Made by a program: the position numbers and the translations under genes | Notes under the pieces: generated by a model | Database searches by the model: none | Told to the model about the DNA's origin: nothing | What the model saw: the letters and a program-made list of their open reading frames with translations, nothing else | In this document: one piece after another, positions 50,397 to 59,144 of the stretch | How positions within the stretch are numbered: position 1 is the first letter of the stretch | Layout: the number at the start of each line of letters is the position of its first letter | Assembly (NCBI RefSeq): GCF_900143625.1 | Contig: NZ_FRFF01000045.1 | Span: forward strand, 1 to 64,000 | DNA: 64,000 nucleotides | Direction: 5' to 3' | Origin: Nocardiopsis sp. JB363 | Lineage (GTDB): Bacteria > Actinomycetota > Actinomycetes > Streptosporangiales > Streptosporangiaceae

Positions 50397-51402
50397 GCGC
50401 CGACCGGGCGGCGCTGCGCAGGTCCACCAGACCGGTGCGGTCCCGCCCGTAGTGAACGGCGTTGGTGAGGACACCCACGTACCGTCCGCTCTCGGGGTGC
50501 ATGAACAGACTCGTCCCGGTGAACCCATTGTGGTAGACCACCCCTTCCGGGGTGACGAGCCAACCCAGACCGCGGGAGAGGCGCCCTCCGGCGTCCACCT
50601 GCGCGGTCCAGCTCTCTCGCACGTACGAACCGGGGATCGCCCCCTCCGCCCCGACCTCGTGCAGACGCAGCATCTCCCGAGCGAAGGCACCCAGGTCGAT
50701 GGCGGTGGTGAACGCTCCGGCGTGCCCGGCCACACCGCCCATCAGCGCCGCCGCCTCGTCGTGCACCACACCCCAGTTGGGCGCGGTGCCGACGAGACGA
50801 CGTTCGGTGGGAGCCACGGCGGGTGAACGCGGCAGCGGCCCGAACGTGGTGGAGCGCATCCCCAGTTCGGCCCAGAAGTCGGCGGCCAACCGGTCCAGTC
50901 CCTTGCCGTACAGACGCTCCAGCAGCAGCCCCAGCAGGATGAATCCGCGGTCGATGTAGAGGTATCCGGGTTCCTCCAGCGGGTCCGCCAGGATGGCCTC
51001 GGCCAGATCCTGGTCGGTGCCCACGTACCGCTCCAACCAGGTCACCTGGTTGAGTCGACTGGTATGCGTGAGGATCTGCCGTGCCGTCACCCAGGCCCCG
51101 GGAAGGTCCTCCCCCTCGAAGTATTCGGACATCGGAGCGTTGAGGTCCAACACCCCCTCGGCGACCGCTCTACCCACCAGCGGCCAGGTCGCCATCACCT
51201 TCGTCAGGCTCGCGACGTCGTAGGAAACATCCGGAGCGGTGTCGTGCTCCGCGTCGACCCGACCGACCGCGACGAACTCCCACATACCGCCGGTTCCGAT
51301 CACCGCGGCCCCACCAGGAAGCCAATCGGCGTCCACCATCACCTTCAGGACCCCACGGATCCGCGCCCCCGTCTCCGTGAGCCAGTCACCATCGTGCACC
51401 AC
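50365..51402 (-). CDS. Serine hydrolase of the class C beta-lactamase fold
   Basis: This 345-residue protein lacks a signal peptide, so it is cytoplasmic. The S-x-x-K motif is SLTK in YDVASLTKVMATWPL (about 66), a Y-x-[ND]-like motif is YIDRGF near 148, and the K/H-x-G motif is YHNGFTGTS near 290. Such proteins act as esterases, D-amino-acid peptidases or related hydrolases; a true antibiotic-hydrolysing role is unlikely in the cytoplasm. Two adjacent GTG codons (51402, 51399) follow GGGGGGAGG. Confidence 0.85.
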   Translation of the reverse strand: MVHDGDWLTETGARIRGVLKVMVDADWLPGGAAVIGTGGMWEFVAVGRVDAEHDTAPDVSYDVASLTKVMATWPLVGRAVAEGVLDLNAPMSEYFEGEDLPGAWVTARQILTHTSRLNQVTWLERYVGTDQDLAEAILADPLEEPGYLYIDRGFILLGLLLERLYGKGLDRLAADFWAELGMRSTTFGPLPRSPAVAPTERRLVGTAPNWGVVHDEAAALMGGVAGHAGAFTTAIDLGAFAREMLRLHEVGAEGAIPGSYVRESWTAQVDAGGRLSRGLGWLVTPEGVVYHNGFTGTSLFMHPESGRYVGVLTNAVHYGRDRTGLVDLRSAARSALTPQAHESSP

Positions 51403-51574
51403 ACGCCTCCCCCCGAGCGGTCTTCCCCCACTCTCGGCGGATACCCCGTTCGATCCGGCTTGTCACACCCGTGTCGTCACCGCACAGTACGAAACCCCCG
51501 CAGGTGGAGGCCGTAATCGAGGTGGTCGGGCGTGGCGCAGTAGGCTTGCCGTCAGGAGTTTTCCGAGGAGGACG

Positions 51575-52735
51575 ATGAGCGACCACACCCCCGTTCCCGC
51601 CGGTTTCGTCGGCGTGGCCGGAAACATGGGGATCAAGGACCCCGACGACGACTTCTTCGCCGTCGTCTCCCAGACCCCGGCGGCGGTGTCCGCCGTGTTC
51701 ACCAGGTCCACGTTCGCCGGGCCCAGCGTGCGCCTGAGTCGGGACGCGGCCGCCGACGGTCGGGCCCGAGGAGTCACCGTGCTGGCCCGCAACGCCAACG
51801 TGGCCACCGGGCAGATCGGGACCAGGGACGCACGCGAGGTGCGCGAACGGGTGGCCCGGGCCGCCGGCATCGACCCCGAGGACCTCCTGCTCGCCTCCAC
51901 CGGGGTCATCGGTCGCCCCTATCCGATGGAGCGGATCCGCGCGTACCTGGACGACCTGCCCGCCGAGTTCCCGCCGGCCGACCTGGACCGCGCCGCGTCG
52001 GCGATGATGACCACCGACACCCACCCCAAGATCGTCAGTGTGAAGGTGGGCGAGGCGACCCTCACCGGCATGGCCAAGGGTGTGGGCATGATCGAGCCGA
52101 ACATGGCGACCATGCTGGCCTGGTTCTTCACCGACGCCGACCTGGAGCAGCCTGTTCTGGACGAGGTGTTCCGCCGGGTCGTGGACCGCACCTTCAACGC
52201 GTTGAGCATCGACACCGACACCTCCACCAGTGACTCCGCGGCGATCCTCGCCAACGGCCTGGCCGGCCCGGTGGACGTCGCCGAGTTCGAGGAGGCGCTG
52301 TACGGGGTGGCGCTGAAGCTGGTCCGGATGATCGCCTCCGACGGCGAGGGCGCGGGCAAGCTCATCGAGGTGCGGGTCACGGGAGCTCGCGACGACGCGC
52401 AGGCCAAGCGCGTCGGCAAGGCCGTGGTGAATTCTCCGCTGGTCAAGACCGCCGTGCACGGGGCCGACCCCAACTGGGGCCGGGTCGCGATGGCGGTGGG
52501 CAAGTGCTCGGACGAGACCGACGTGCTGCCGGAGAACGTGCGCATCGTCTTCGGTGACGTGGAGACCTTCCCCAGCGAGGCCACCGAGGAGACCCTGGAG
52601 CGCGCCGCTCGGCACATGAAGGGCCGGGAGGTGCTGATCGGTGTCGACCTGGGCATCGCCGACGGGGACTTCACCGTCTACGGCTGTGACCTGACCGAGG
52701 GCTACATCCGGATCAACGCCGACTACACGACCTGA
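51575..52735 (+). CDS. argJ: Ornithine acetyltransferase family enzyme (ArgJ-like), stand-alone
   Basis: The protein is 386 residues long. ArgJ proteins move the acetyl group from N-acetylornithine to glutamate and cut themselves before a Thr nucleophile. The cleavage motif KGVGMIEPNMATMLAWF is intact near residue 170, so alpha and beta chains should form. NALSIDTDTSTSDSA and PNWGRVAMAVG are further signatures. No other arg gene is near, so it may be a second copy like the Oat proteins of biosynthetic clusters. Strong CCGAGGAGG site; TAGGCT -10 at 51541-51546. Confidence 0.9.
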   Translation: MSDHTPVPAGFVGVAGNMGIKDPDDDFFAVVSQTPAAVSAVFTRSTFAGPSVRLSRDAAADGRARGVTVLARNANVATGQIGTRDAREVRERVARAAGIDPEDLLLASTGVIGRPYPMERIRAYLDDLPAEFPPADLDRAASAMMTTDTHPKIVSVKVGEATLTGMAKGVGMIEPNMATMLAWFFTDADLEQPVLDEVFRRVVDRTFNALSIDTDTSTSDSAAILANGLAGPVDVAEFEEALYGVALKLVRMIASDGEGAGKLIEVRVTGARDDAQAKRVGKAVVNSPLVKTAVHGADPNWGRVAMAVGKCSDETDVLPENVRIVFGDVETFPSEATEETLERAARHMKGREVLIGVDLGIADGDFTVYGCDLTEGYIRINADYTT

Positions 52736-52756
52736 GTCGCACCTCACGGACGACGT

Positions 52757-52792
52757 CGTGGCCCCGGAGGAACGAAGTCCTCCGGGGCCACG
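52757..52792. terminator. Bidirectional terminator between argJ and the MFS gene
   Basis: CGTGGCCCCGGAGGA (52757-52771) and TCCTCCGGGGCCACG (52778-52792) are perfect 15-bp arms with a 6-base loop. Confidence 0.92.
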
Positions 52793-52814
52793 TGTGGTGA
52801 GGGCCGCACCTCGA

Positions 52815-54389
52815 TCAGATGTGCACGACGGGCCCGTCGGTCATCTTCCCCCCGCGCATGAACAGCGACAGGATCGCGCCCGCCAACAGCAGCCCCGCCG
52901 CGATGAGGAAGGCCAGGTGCAGGCCGTCCAGGAAGGCCAGGTTGCTCGCCGTGGTGATCGCGGAGACGGTGTCGGGGTCGGCCCCTTCGGGCAGGACGGC
53001 GCCGCCCTGGGCGATGACGCTCTGCATGCCGTTCAGTTCACCACCGGAGGGCGCGTCCTGACCGAACGCGGTGTAGTGGTCCGGCAGCTTCGTGACGATG
53101 GTCGCGGACATGACCGCGCCCAGGACCGCCGTGCCCAGCGAACCACCGAGCTGCATCGCCGCCTGCTGCACGGCGGAGGCGACACCGGCGAAACGCACCG
53201 GCGCGTTCCCGATGATCGCGGCGGTGGACCCGGTCATCACCAGGCTCAGACCCACACCCAGCAGGACGAACCCCACCGACAGGTACACCACCGAGGTGTC
53301 CACCGTCAGACGGGAGAGCAGGAACATGCCCGCCCCCGCCGACAGCAGGCCGATGGTGGTGGGCAACCGTGCGCCGACCCGGTCGAGGATCCGTCCCGCG
53401 ATCGGCGAGACGATGGCCATGGTCGCGGTCATCGAGATGAGCTGCATTCCGGTCTGGGCGGGGCTCATCCCCCGCACACCCTGTAGGTAGAAGGTGATGA
53501 AGAACAGCGACCCCATCAGGCTCACGGCCATGAACACCATCAGCACCACACCGATGGCCAGGGACGGGTTGGCGAACAGCGCGAGCGGGATGAGCGGCTG
53601 CTCGGGCTTGCGCTCCCAGAGCACGAAGGCGAGAGCGAACAGGAGCGCCCCACCCAGGGAGCCCAGGGTGACGGGATGGCCCCAGCCGATGCTCGGCGCC
53701 TCCACCAGCGCCCACACCAGGGCGAAGACGGCGACGCTGATGAGGACGATGCCGGGCAGGTCCATGCGGCTTCCCGGGTCGGTGGGCCGGTTCGCGGCCA
53801 GCAGCCACAGGCCCAGACCCAGGGCGATCGCGCCCACCGGGACGTTGATGTAGAAGACCGCTTCCCAGCTGAGCGCGTCGACGAGGATGCCGCCCAGGAT
53901 GGGTCCCCCGGCGGTCGCCGCGCCGATCAGGCTGCCGAACACCCCGAAGGCCCGGCCGAGCTTGCTGGGCGGGAAGCTCGCGCGCATCAGGCCCATGGCG
54001 GAGGGCAGCAGGAGCGCTCCGAAGATCCCTTGGACGATCCGGAAGGCGACCAGCATGATGACGCCGGAGGACAGGGCGATGGCCACCGAGGCGATGACGA
54101 AGCCGACCACGCCCACCAGGTAGGTGTTCCGGTGACCGAAGCGGTCGCCGAGTTTGCCCGCGGTGATGAGGAAGACGGCGAGGCCCAGCAGGTAGCCGTG
54201 GGTGACCCACTGCAACTCGGCGAGGGAGGCCCCCAGGCTCGCCCCGATCGCCGGGTTCGCGACGGCCACGATGGTCCCGTCCAGGGCCACCATCATCACA
54301 CCGAAGGCGATGGCGACCAGCGTCGCCCACGGGCTTCGAGTAAGGCGTTCGACGGCCCGTGTCGGTGGTGCGGCGGTCTGTGCGGTCAT
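52815..54389 (-). CDS. MFS multidrug exporter (DHA2/EmrB type)
   Basis: The protein is 524 residues long with 14 membrane helices. Typical DHA2 motifs are ALDGTIVAVANPAIG (helix 1), KLGDRFGHRNTYL (motif A) and GPILGGILVDALSWEAVFYINVP (helix 5 region). It exports hydrophobic drugs with proton exchange. The divergent TetR gene and a promoter whose spacer is an operator show classic repression that a drug ligand would relieve. ATG at 54389 with GGGGGAAG. Confidence 0.9.
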   Translation of the reverse strand: MTAQTAAPPTRAVERLTRSPWATLVAIAFGVMMVALDGTIVAVANPAIGASLGASLAELQWVTHGYLLGLAVFLITAGKLGDRFGHRNTYLVGVVGFVIASVAIALSSGVIMLVAFRIVQGIFGALLLPSAMGLMRASFPPSKLGRAFGVFGSLIGAATAGGPILGGILVDALSWEAVFYINVPVGAIALGLGLWLLAANRPTDPGSRMDLPGIVLISVAVFALVWALVEAPSIGWGHPVTLGSLGGALLFALAFVLWERKPEQPLIPLALFANPSLAIGVVLMVFMAVSLMGSLFFITFYLQGVRGMSPAQTGMQLISMTATMAIVSPIAGRILDRVGARLPTTIGLLSAGAGMFLLSRLTVDTSVVYLSVGFVLLGVGLSLVMTGSTAAIIGNAPVRFAGVASAVQQAAMQLGGSLGTAVLGAVMSATIVTKLPDHYTAFGQDAPSGGELNGMQSVIAQGGAVLPEGADPDTVSAITTASNLAFLDGLHLAFLIAAGLLLAGAILSLFMRGGKMTDGPVVHI

Positions 54390-54425
54390 GACTTCCCCCG
54401 ATGGTTCCCCGTTGGCTACCGAGAG

Positions 54426-54454
54426 AGATTATGTCAGCCGCTGACACTTCGCAA
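54426..54454 (-). promoter_or_regulatory. DHA2 exporter promoter with TetR operator filling its spacer
   Basis: On the minus strand, TTGCGA (54449-54454), 17-base spacer, TAATCT (54426-54431). The spacer holds TGTCAG-CCG-CTGACA (54432-54446), a perfect dyad; repressor and polymerase cannot both bind. Confidence 0.85.
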
Positions 54455-54466
54455 TTCATGCAAGAA

Positions 54467-54479
54467 GTCAGTGACTGAC
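54467..54479 (+). promoter_or_regulatory. Second TetR operator, before tetR
   Basis: GTCAGT-G-ACTGAC is a perfect dyad sharing the GTCAG/CTGAC core of the first site. It lies before a possible CATACT -10 box (54482-54487) of the TetR gene, suggesting autorepression. Confidence 0.65.
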
Positions 54480-54548
54480 GTCATACTGGCCCGCATGTAT
54501 CCTCGCAGTAGGTGCGAGATCCGAGGCCGCAGGGGAAGGAGGCCGTCC

Positions 54549-55187
54549 ATGACCGTGACGAGCTCCGAACCGACCGGTCTACGTGAGCGCAAGAAGGCGC
54601 GCATGCGCAGGGACCTCATCGACGCGGCGATCCGCCTGTTCCACGAGCGCGGGTTCGAGGGGACCACCACGGAGGAGATCGCCGCCGCCGTCGACGTATC
54701 CCAGCGCACGTTCTTCCGGTACTTCGCCTCCAAGGAGGACGTGGTCCTGGAGGCCGCGGAGGGCGTGGACCAGAGTCTGTTCGACTCCCTGCGCGAACGC
54801 CCCGCCGACGAGGCGCCGTTCCGCGCCCTGCGCAACGCGATGCGCGACCACTGGGAGTATCTGGAGCGCGAGGACCTGCACCTCCAGGGCAGCGCGGTCA
54901 ATCTCATCGCCCGCAGCCCGGAACTGATCGACACGAACATGCGCTACTACCATCGGCGCCAGGCACGCCTCGCGGATGCCCTGGCGGAACGCGCGGGGGT
55001 GGACCCGACCACCGACCACCGCCCGTCGCTGGTCGCCTCGGTGTTCTTCGCGGCCCTGAGCAACGGCCACCAGATCTGGTGCGCCTCCGGGTGCGAGGAC
55101 CTCGGCCTCCTGCTCGTCCACATCCTGGAGCAGTTGGATCTGGTCCCCCAAGCCGTCGGCGACGGTTGGGGCACCCCCGACGCCTGA
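54549..55187 (+). CDS. TetR-family repressor
   Basis: The protein is 212 residues long from the ATG at 54549 (AAGGAGG site). The TetR HTH is clear: RRDLIDAAIRLFHERGFEGTTTEEIAAAVDVS, split here as AIRLFHERGFEGTT and VSQRTFFRYFASKED, at about residues 18-62. The C-terminal half is the ligand-binding, dimerising domain. It is divergent from the DHA2 exporter, whose promoter carries the matching operator. The inducer is unknown. Confidence 0.9.
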   Translation: MTVTSSEPTGLRERKKARMRRDLIDAAIRLFHERGFEGTTTEEIAAAVDVSQRTFFRYFASKEDVVLEAAEGVDQSLFDSLRERPADEAPFRALRNAMRDHWEYLEREDLHLQGSAVNLIARSPELIDTNMRYYHRRQARLADALAERAGVDPTTDHRPSLVASVFFAALSNGHQIWCASGCEDLGLLLVHILEQLDLVPQAVGDGWGTPDA

Positions 55188-55239
55188 CGCGCCCGTCACC
55201 ACCGCAGACCCACCCACGGGGGCCGGCACCCTGAAAGCG

Positions 55240-55280
55240 ACGCTCCGGGGAAGACCCGGACGGTGGGTTCCCCGGAGCGT
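55240..55280. terminator. Bidirectional terminator between tetR and ptsI
   Basis: ACGCTCCGGGGAA (55240-55252) and TTCCCCGGAGCGT (55268-55280) are perfect 13-bp arms; the loop can fold further by ACCC/GGGT. Confidence 0.9.
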
Positions 55281-55316
55281 TCCGGTGATGGTCGTCGGGG
55301 GCGGGCCCCGTCCCGG

Positions 55317-57047
55317 TCAGAGCCGAAGGGCCTCCGGGTGCGCCGCCTCGCGCACCACCTTCCTGGCCTGCTCCGGGTCCTCCGCGGCCAAGGCGAGCTC
55401 GGCGAGGCGTCGGCACTCGGCATGCGTGTGCCGGGCCAGGACGTAGCGCACCGCGGGCAGTGCCGGTGGCGCCATGGACAAGCTGGTCGCCCCGAGCCCC
55501 ACCAGCACCACGGCGAGCAGCGGGTCGGCGGCGGCCTCACCGCACACCCCCACGGGTTGGCCGAGCGCCTCCCCCGCCCGCCCCACCTTGGCCAGCAGAT
55601 GCAGCAGCGATGGCTGCCATGGGTCCAACAACTCCGGCAGGCTGTCCAGTGTCCGGTCGGCCCCCAGGGTGTACTGCGCCAGGTCGTTGGTACCGATCGA
55701 CACGAAGTCGACTCTGCGCAGCACCCGATCGGCCAACAGCGCGGCGGAGGGCACCTCCACCATCACACCGACCTCGTTGACCCCCGCCGACCTCGCCAGC
55801 GCGGCGAACTCGCCCGCCTCCGCCGGGGTGGACACCATCGGCGCCATCACCCGGACCCGGGCGGAGGCGCCATCGGTGTCGGCCGCGTGCACGGCCGCGG
55901 AGATCGCTGTGAGCTGGTCGGTGAGCAACCGTGGGTGGAGCTTCCAGGTGCGGAAACCCCGTACGCCCAGGGCCGGGTTGGCCTCCTCGCCGGTGGGCGC
56001 GAACTCCAGGGGTTTGTCCGAACCCGCGTCCAGGGTCCGCACCGTCACCACCCGACCGGCGAACGCCCGGAACAACCGGGTGTAGGCCTCGGTCTGCTCG
56101 GCGACCGTGGGTGGCTCCGCCCGGTCGAGGAAGAGGAACTCGGTGCGCAACAACCCGATCCCCTCGCTGTCGTGCGCGCCCGCCTCCTCCGGGTCACCCT
56201 CACCGGCGTTGAGCAGCAGCGCGACCGGTACCCCGTCGGCGGTACGACCGGGCCCACCGGATTCCGCCAACAGGGTCCGGCGCCGTTCGACCCGCCCCTG
56301 GATACGCTCGACGACCTCGGGGACCGGATCCACCTCGACGGTGCCCGCGTCGCCGTCCACCGCCACCGTCGCCCCTTCCCGCAGGTGATCCGCGCCCGAG
56401 CAACCCACCACCGCGGGCAGACCGAGGGAGCGGGCCAGGATCACGGTGTGGCTGGTGGGACCACCGAGACGGGTGACGATGGCCTTCACCCGCGCCGGGT
56501 CGAGCCGCACCGTGTCGGCCGGGGCCAGGTCCCGGGCGACCAGCACGAACGGATGCCCCGGGTCGGGCAGTCCCGGCATCGGGAGCCCGAGCAGCACCGC
56601 CACCGCCCTGTCCCGGATGTCGGCCAGATCCGCGGCGCGCTCGGCCAGGTATCCACCTGCGGCCAGGAGGAGTTCCTGGTAGTGGCCACAGGCGGTGTGG
56701 ACCGCCCAGGCCGCCGGCCGACCTTCCCGGGCGAGTTCGCCGACCTGCCGACGCAGGTCGGGGTCACGGGCCATCAACGCCAGGGTGGTCAGCACCGCGG
56801 CGGCCTCACCCTCCACGTCGGCCGCCCGCGCGTCCAGTTCCGCGCCCACCTCGTCCAGGGCGGCGAGGGCCGCGTCCTCCTCCGCCGCCGGATCGTCGAC
56901 CACCGGTTCGTGTTCGGGCAGCGCGGGCGGGTCGGCCATCCGGGCGACGGGCGCCACCGCGGCGCCCGGTCCGGCGGCGATGCCCTTGAGCAGACCTGCG
57001 GGGGCGGGGCCGGACGTCGGGTTCGGGGCGGGTTCCGTCTGCGCCAT
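55317..57047 (-). CDS. ptsI: PTS enzyme I (phosphoenolpyruvate-protein phosphotransferase)
   Basis: The protein is 576 residues long from the ATG at 57047 (AGGAGAG site). Enzyme I takes phosphate from phosphoenolpyruvate on its His and passes it to HPr. The active His lies in GGPTSHTVILARSLG (about 195). The PEP-binding barrel shows GIGLLRTEFLFLDR, DFVSIGTNDLAQYTLG and VGVCGEAAADP. An Ala/Pro-rich head of about 30 residues precedes the helical HPr-binding domain. It is last in the PTS strand group, 165 bases after the dehydrogenase gene, so it may also have its own promoter. Confidence 0.95.
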   Translation of the reverse strand: MAQTEPAPNPTSGPAPAGLLKGIAAGPGAAVAPVARMADPPALPEHEPVVDDPAAEEDAALAALDEVGAELDARAADVEGEAAAVLTTLALMARDPDLRRQVGELAREGRPAAWAVHTACGHYQELLLAAGGYLAERAADLADIRDRAVAVLLGLPMPGLPDPGHPFVLVARDLAPADTVRLDPARVKAIVTRLGGPTSHTVILARSLGLPAVVGCSGADHLREGATVAVDGDAGTVEVDPVPEVVERIQGRVERRRTLLAESGGPGRTADGVPVALLLNAGEGDPEEAGAHDSEGIGLLRTEFLFLDRAEPPTVAEQTEAYTRLFRAFAGRVVTVRTLDAGSDKPLEFAPTGEEANPALGVRGFRTWKLHPRLLTDQLTAISAAVHAADTDGASARVRVMAPMVSTPAEAGEFAALARSAGVNEVGVMVEVPSAALLADRVLRRVDFVSIGTNDLAQYTLGADRTLDSLPELLDPWQPSLLHLLAKVGRAGEALGQPVGVCGEAAADPLLAVVLVGLGATSLSMAPPALPAVRYVLARHTHAECRRLAELALAAEDPEQARKVVREAAHPEALRL

Positions 57048-57212
57048 GTGTGCTCTCCTGCGGCTGGTGGGGTCCGACTGTGATGGTGGGGGCGATGGTC
57101 CGTCAGGTCCAGCCAACCGCGAAAACGGCGCCGGCGCCGGCCCCGATTCCGAATCTGTGGACAACCGGACCGAATCCGTCTCCGGGGCCGGGCGCGCGCC
57201 TTCTCGGAACGG

Positions 57213-58253
57213 TCAGGGCTCGATGGTCACCTTGACCGCGGTGCCCGCCGCGACCGTCTCGATCGCCTTGTGCACGTCGGACAGCGGCATCCGCTCGGTG
57301 ATGAGGTCGGCGACCGGCACCGCCCCGGTGGAGATGAGGTCGAGGGCGCGCTTGTTGTGTTCGGGGCTGGAACCGTTGGCTCCGAAGATCGAGATCTCCC
57401 GGTAGTGGACCGCGTTGGCGTCCAGCTGGATGATCGGGGCGTCCTTGGGCAGCCCGCCGAAGAAACTGATCCGGCCACTGCGGGCCACCATTCGCAACCC
57501 GTCCTCCTGTGCCTTGCCCGAAGCGGCCGCGGTGATGACCAGGTCCGCGCCCCGGTCACCGGTCAGCTTCAGCACCTCGGCGACCGCGTCGGTCTCCGAC
57601 CCGCAGATCGCGGCGTCGGGGCGCACCAGTGCGGCGGACATGTCCAGTCGACCCCGGTTCAGGTCCACCAGGTACACCTCGGAGGCGCCCTTGGCCCGGG
57701 CCAGACGAACGTGCAGGCAGCCGATGGGTCCAGCGCCCATCACCACCACCTTGTCGCCCTCTCCGACCCCGGCGATCTCCTGGCCGTTGAGCACGCAGGC
57801 GAGGGGTTCGGCCACGGACGCCTCGGCGAGGGAGACGTTGTCGGGCACCCGGTTGACGCCGTCCACGGCGAGGACCGCTTCGGGGATGATCATGTACTCG
57901 GCGAACCCGCCGTCGTAGTGGTAGCCCATGGACTCCTGGCGCGAGCACACCGTGAACCGACCGTCGGCGCACTCCACGCAGGTACCGCAGGGGATCGCGG
58001 CGATGACCTGTACCCGGTCGCCCTCGGACCAGCCGGTGACGCCCTCTCCGACCTCCACGATCCGACCGGCGATCTCGTGTCCGATCACCCGGGGCGGACG
58101 GATGTGGTGGTGTCCGTGTCGGGAGATCTTGACGTCGGTACCGCAGGTGGAGCAGTTGACGACCGCGATCTTGAGCTGCCCGGCGCCCGGCGTGGGCTCG
58201 GGCGCCTCTTCCAGACGGATGTCCCCGGGGGCGTAGAAACGGGCGACGAGCAT
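57213..58253 (-). CDS. Zinc-dependent polyol/sugar-phosphate dehydrogenase (MDR family)
   Basis: This 346-residue alcohol-dehydrogenase-fold enzyme has catalytic zinc ligands Cys37 in STCGTDVK and His/Glu in VIGHEIAG. The structural zinc Cys set is IPCGTCVECADGRFTVC, and the NAD(P) loop is VVMGAGPIGCLHVRLA. It resembles sorbitol and galactitol-1-phosphate dehydrogenases. Placed between PTS EIIA and EI genes, it should oxidise the phosphorylated polyol made by the PTS to a ketose phosphate for the PfkB kinase. The substrate is not fixed by sequence. Confidence 0.87.
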   Translation of the reverse strand: MLVARFYAPGDIRLEEAPEPTPGAGQLKIAVVNCSTCGTDVKISRHGHHHIRPPRVIGHEIAGRIVEVGEGVTGWSEGDRVQVIAAIPCGTCVECADGRFTVCSRQESMGYHYDGGFAEYMIIPEAVLAVDGVNRVPDNVSLAEASVAEPLACVLNGQEIAGVGEGDKVVVMGAGPIGCLHVRLARAKGASEVYLVDLNRGRLDMSAALVRPDAAICGSETDAVAEVLKLTGDRGADLVITAAASGKAQEDGLRMVARSGRISFFGGLPKDAPIIQLDANAVHYREISIFGANGSSPEHNKRALDLISTGAVPVADLITERMPLSDVHKAIETVAAGTAVKVTIEP

Positions 58254-58343
58254 GGTGGGGCCTTTCTTGTGGGGTCGGGGCGGGGTCGCCGCCCCGACCG
58301 TTCGAGGAAGTGGTGGACCGGATCCACCGCGGATACGTGGGGA

Positions 58344-58784
58344 TCAGCCCGCGGCGGGTGCGAGCAGTTCGAGGACCTCGTCGGGGTCGTCGGCCGATCG
58401 GAGTCGGGCCGCCCGTTCGGGGTCGGTGAGCACCCCGGCCAGGGAGGACAGCACCCGGAGGTGTTCCTCGCCCGACGAGGCGATGCCGATGGCGACGTGC
58501 ACGGTGGGCCCGCCCCAGTCGACCCCTTCGGGGAACTGGACGACGGCGAGCGCGGCCTTGTGCACGAGGACGCGGGAGGCGTCGGTGCCGTGCGGGATGG
58601 CCACGCCCTCGCCCACGAAGGTGGGGATGGAGGCCTCCCGTTCGTGCATGGCGGTCACGTATCCCGGCTCGACCGCCCCCAGCTCCACCAGCAGGGCGCC
58701 GCACTGGTCGATGGCGTCGGCGCGGTCGCGTGCGGTGCGACCGAGCCGGACGGCGTCCGCACTGAGGACGAGGTCAGTCGCCAA
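58344..58784 (-). CDS. PTS EIIA component (mannitol/fructose type)
   Basis: The protein is 146 residues long from a TTG at 58784 behind GGGGGGACCC; it overlaps the EIIB end by 11 bases. The phosphorylated His lies in GVAIPHGTDASRV (about 65). MHEREASIPTFVGEGVAIPH is the PTS_EIIA_2 signature. It carries phosphate from HPr to the Cys of EIIB. No ATG suits this frame, so the rare start is needed; coupling to EIIB translation would help it. Confidence 0.87.
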   Translation of the reverse strand: MATDLVLSADAVRLGRTARDRADAIDQCGALLVELGAVEPGYVTAMHEREASIPTFVGEGVAIPHGTDASRVLVHKAALAVVQFPEGVDWGGPTVHVAIGIASSGEEHLRVLSSLAGVLTDPERAARLRSADDPDEVLELLAPAAG

Positions 58785-59082
58785 GGGTCCCCCCGTCCCG
58801 GATGGCCGCCTCCACCTTGGCGAACACTGGGTCGCCGAGGAACATCTGGAAGCCGATGACGACGGTGTCGGGCACCCGGGTACGGGCCCGGCCGACCAGA
58901 CCGGCGTGGCAGAGCACCAGGTCGGCGTCGGCGGGGACACGGTCCACCGGGGCGTGCTCCACGGTGACGTCGTAGGGGGCGAGGGTCTTCTTCAGCTGGG
59001 TGGTGAGCAGGACGCTGCTGCCCATGCCGGCGTCACAGGCGACGACGACCTTCTTGACGGCGGAACCTTCGATGGTGGCCAT
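58774..59082 (-). CDS. PTS EIIB component (mannitol type)
   Basis: This 102-residue protein has the phosphocysteine loop VVACDAGMGSSVLL (Cys about 15), characteristic of mannitol-type EIIB. It passes phosphate from EIIA to the sugar alcohol bound by EIIC. ATG at 59082 with AGGAGGGCC. In many bacteria EIIC and EIIB are fused in MtlA; here they are separate genes 62 bases apart. Confidence 0.9.
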   Translation of the reverse strand: MATIEGSAVKKVVVACDAGMGSSVLLTTQLKKTLAPYDVTVEHAPVDRVPADADLVLCHAGLVGRARTRVPDTVVIGFQMFLGDPVFAKVEAAIRDGGTLGD

Positions 59083-59144
59083 GTGGCCCTCCTGTACTGA
59101 ACCTGCGCTGGGGGTGGTCTCAGGCCTCGCTGGGACCTGGGTGG

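Noticed and set aside
51239-51574. In-frame extension upstream of argJ
   Set aside because: It overlaps the divergent serine-hydrolase start and the strong ribosome site at 51565-51572; ArgJ proteins begin at the chosen ATG.
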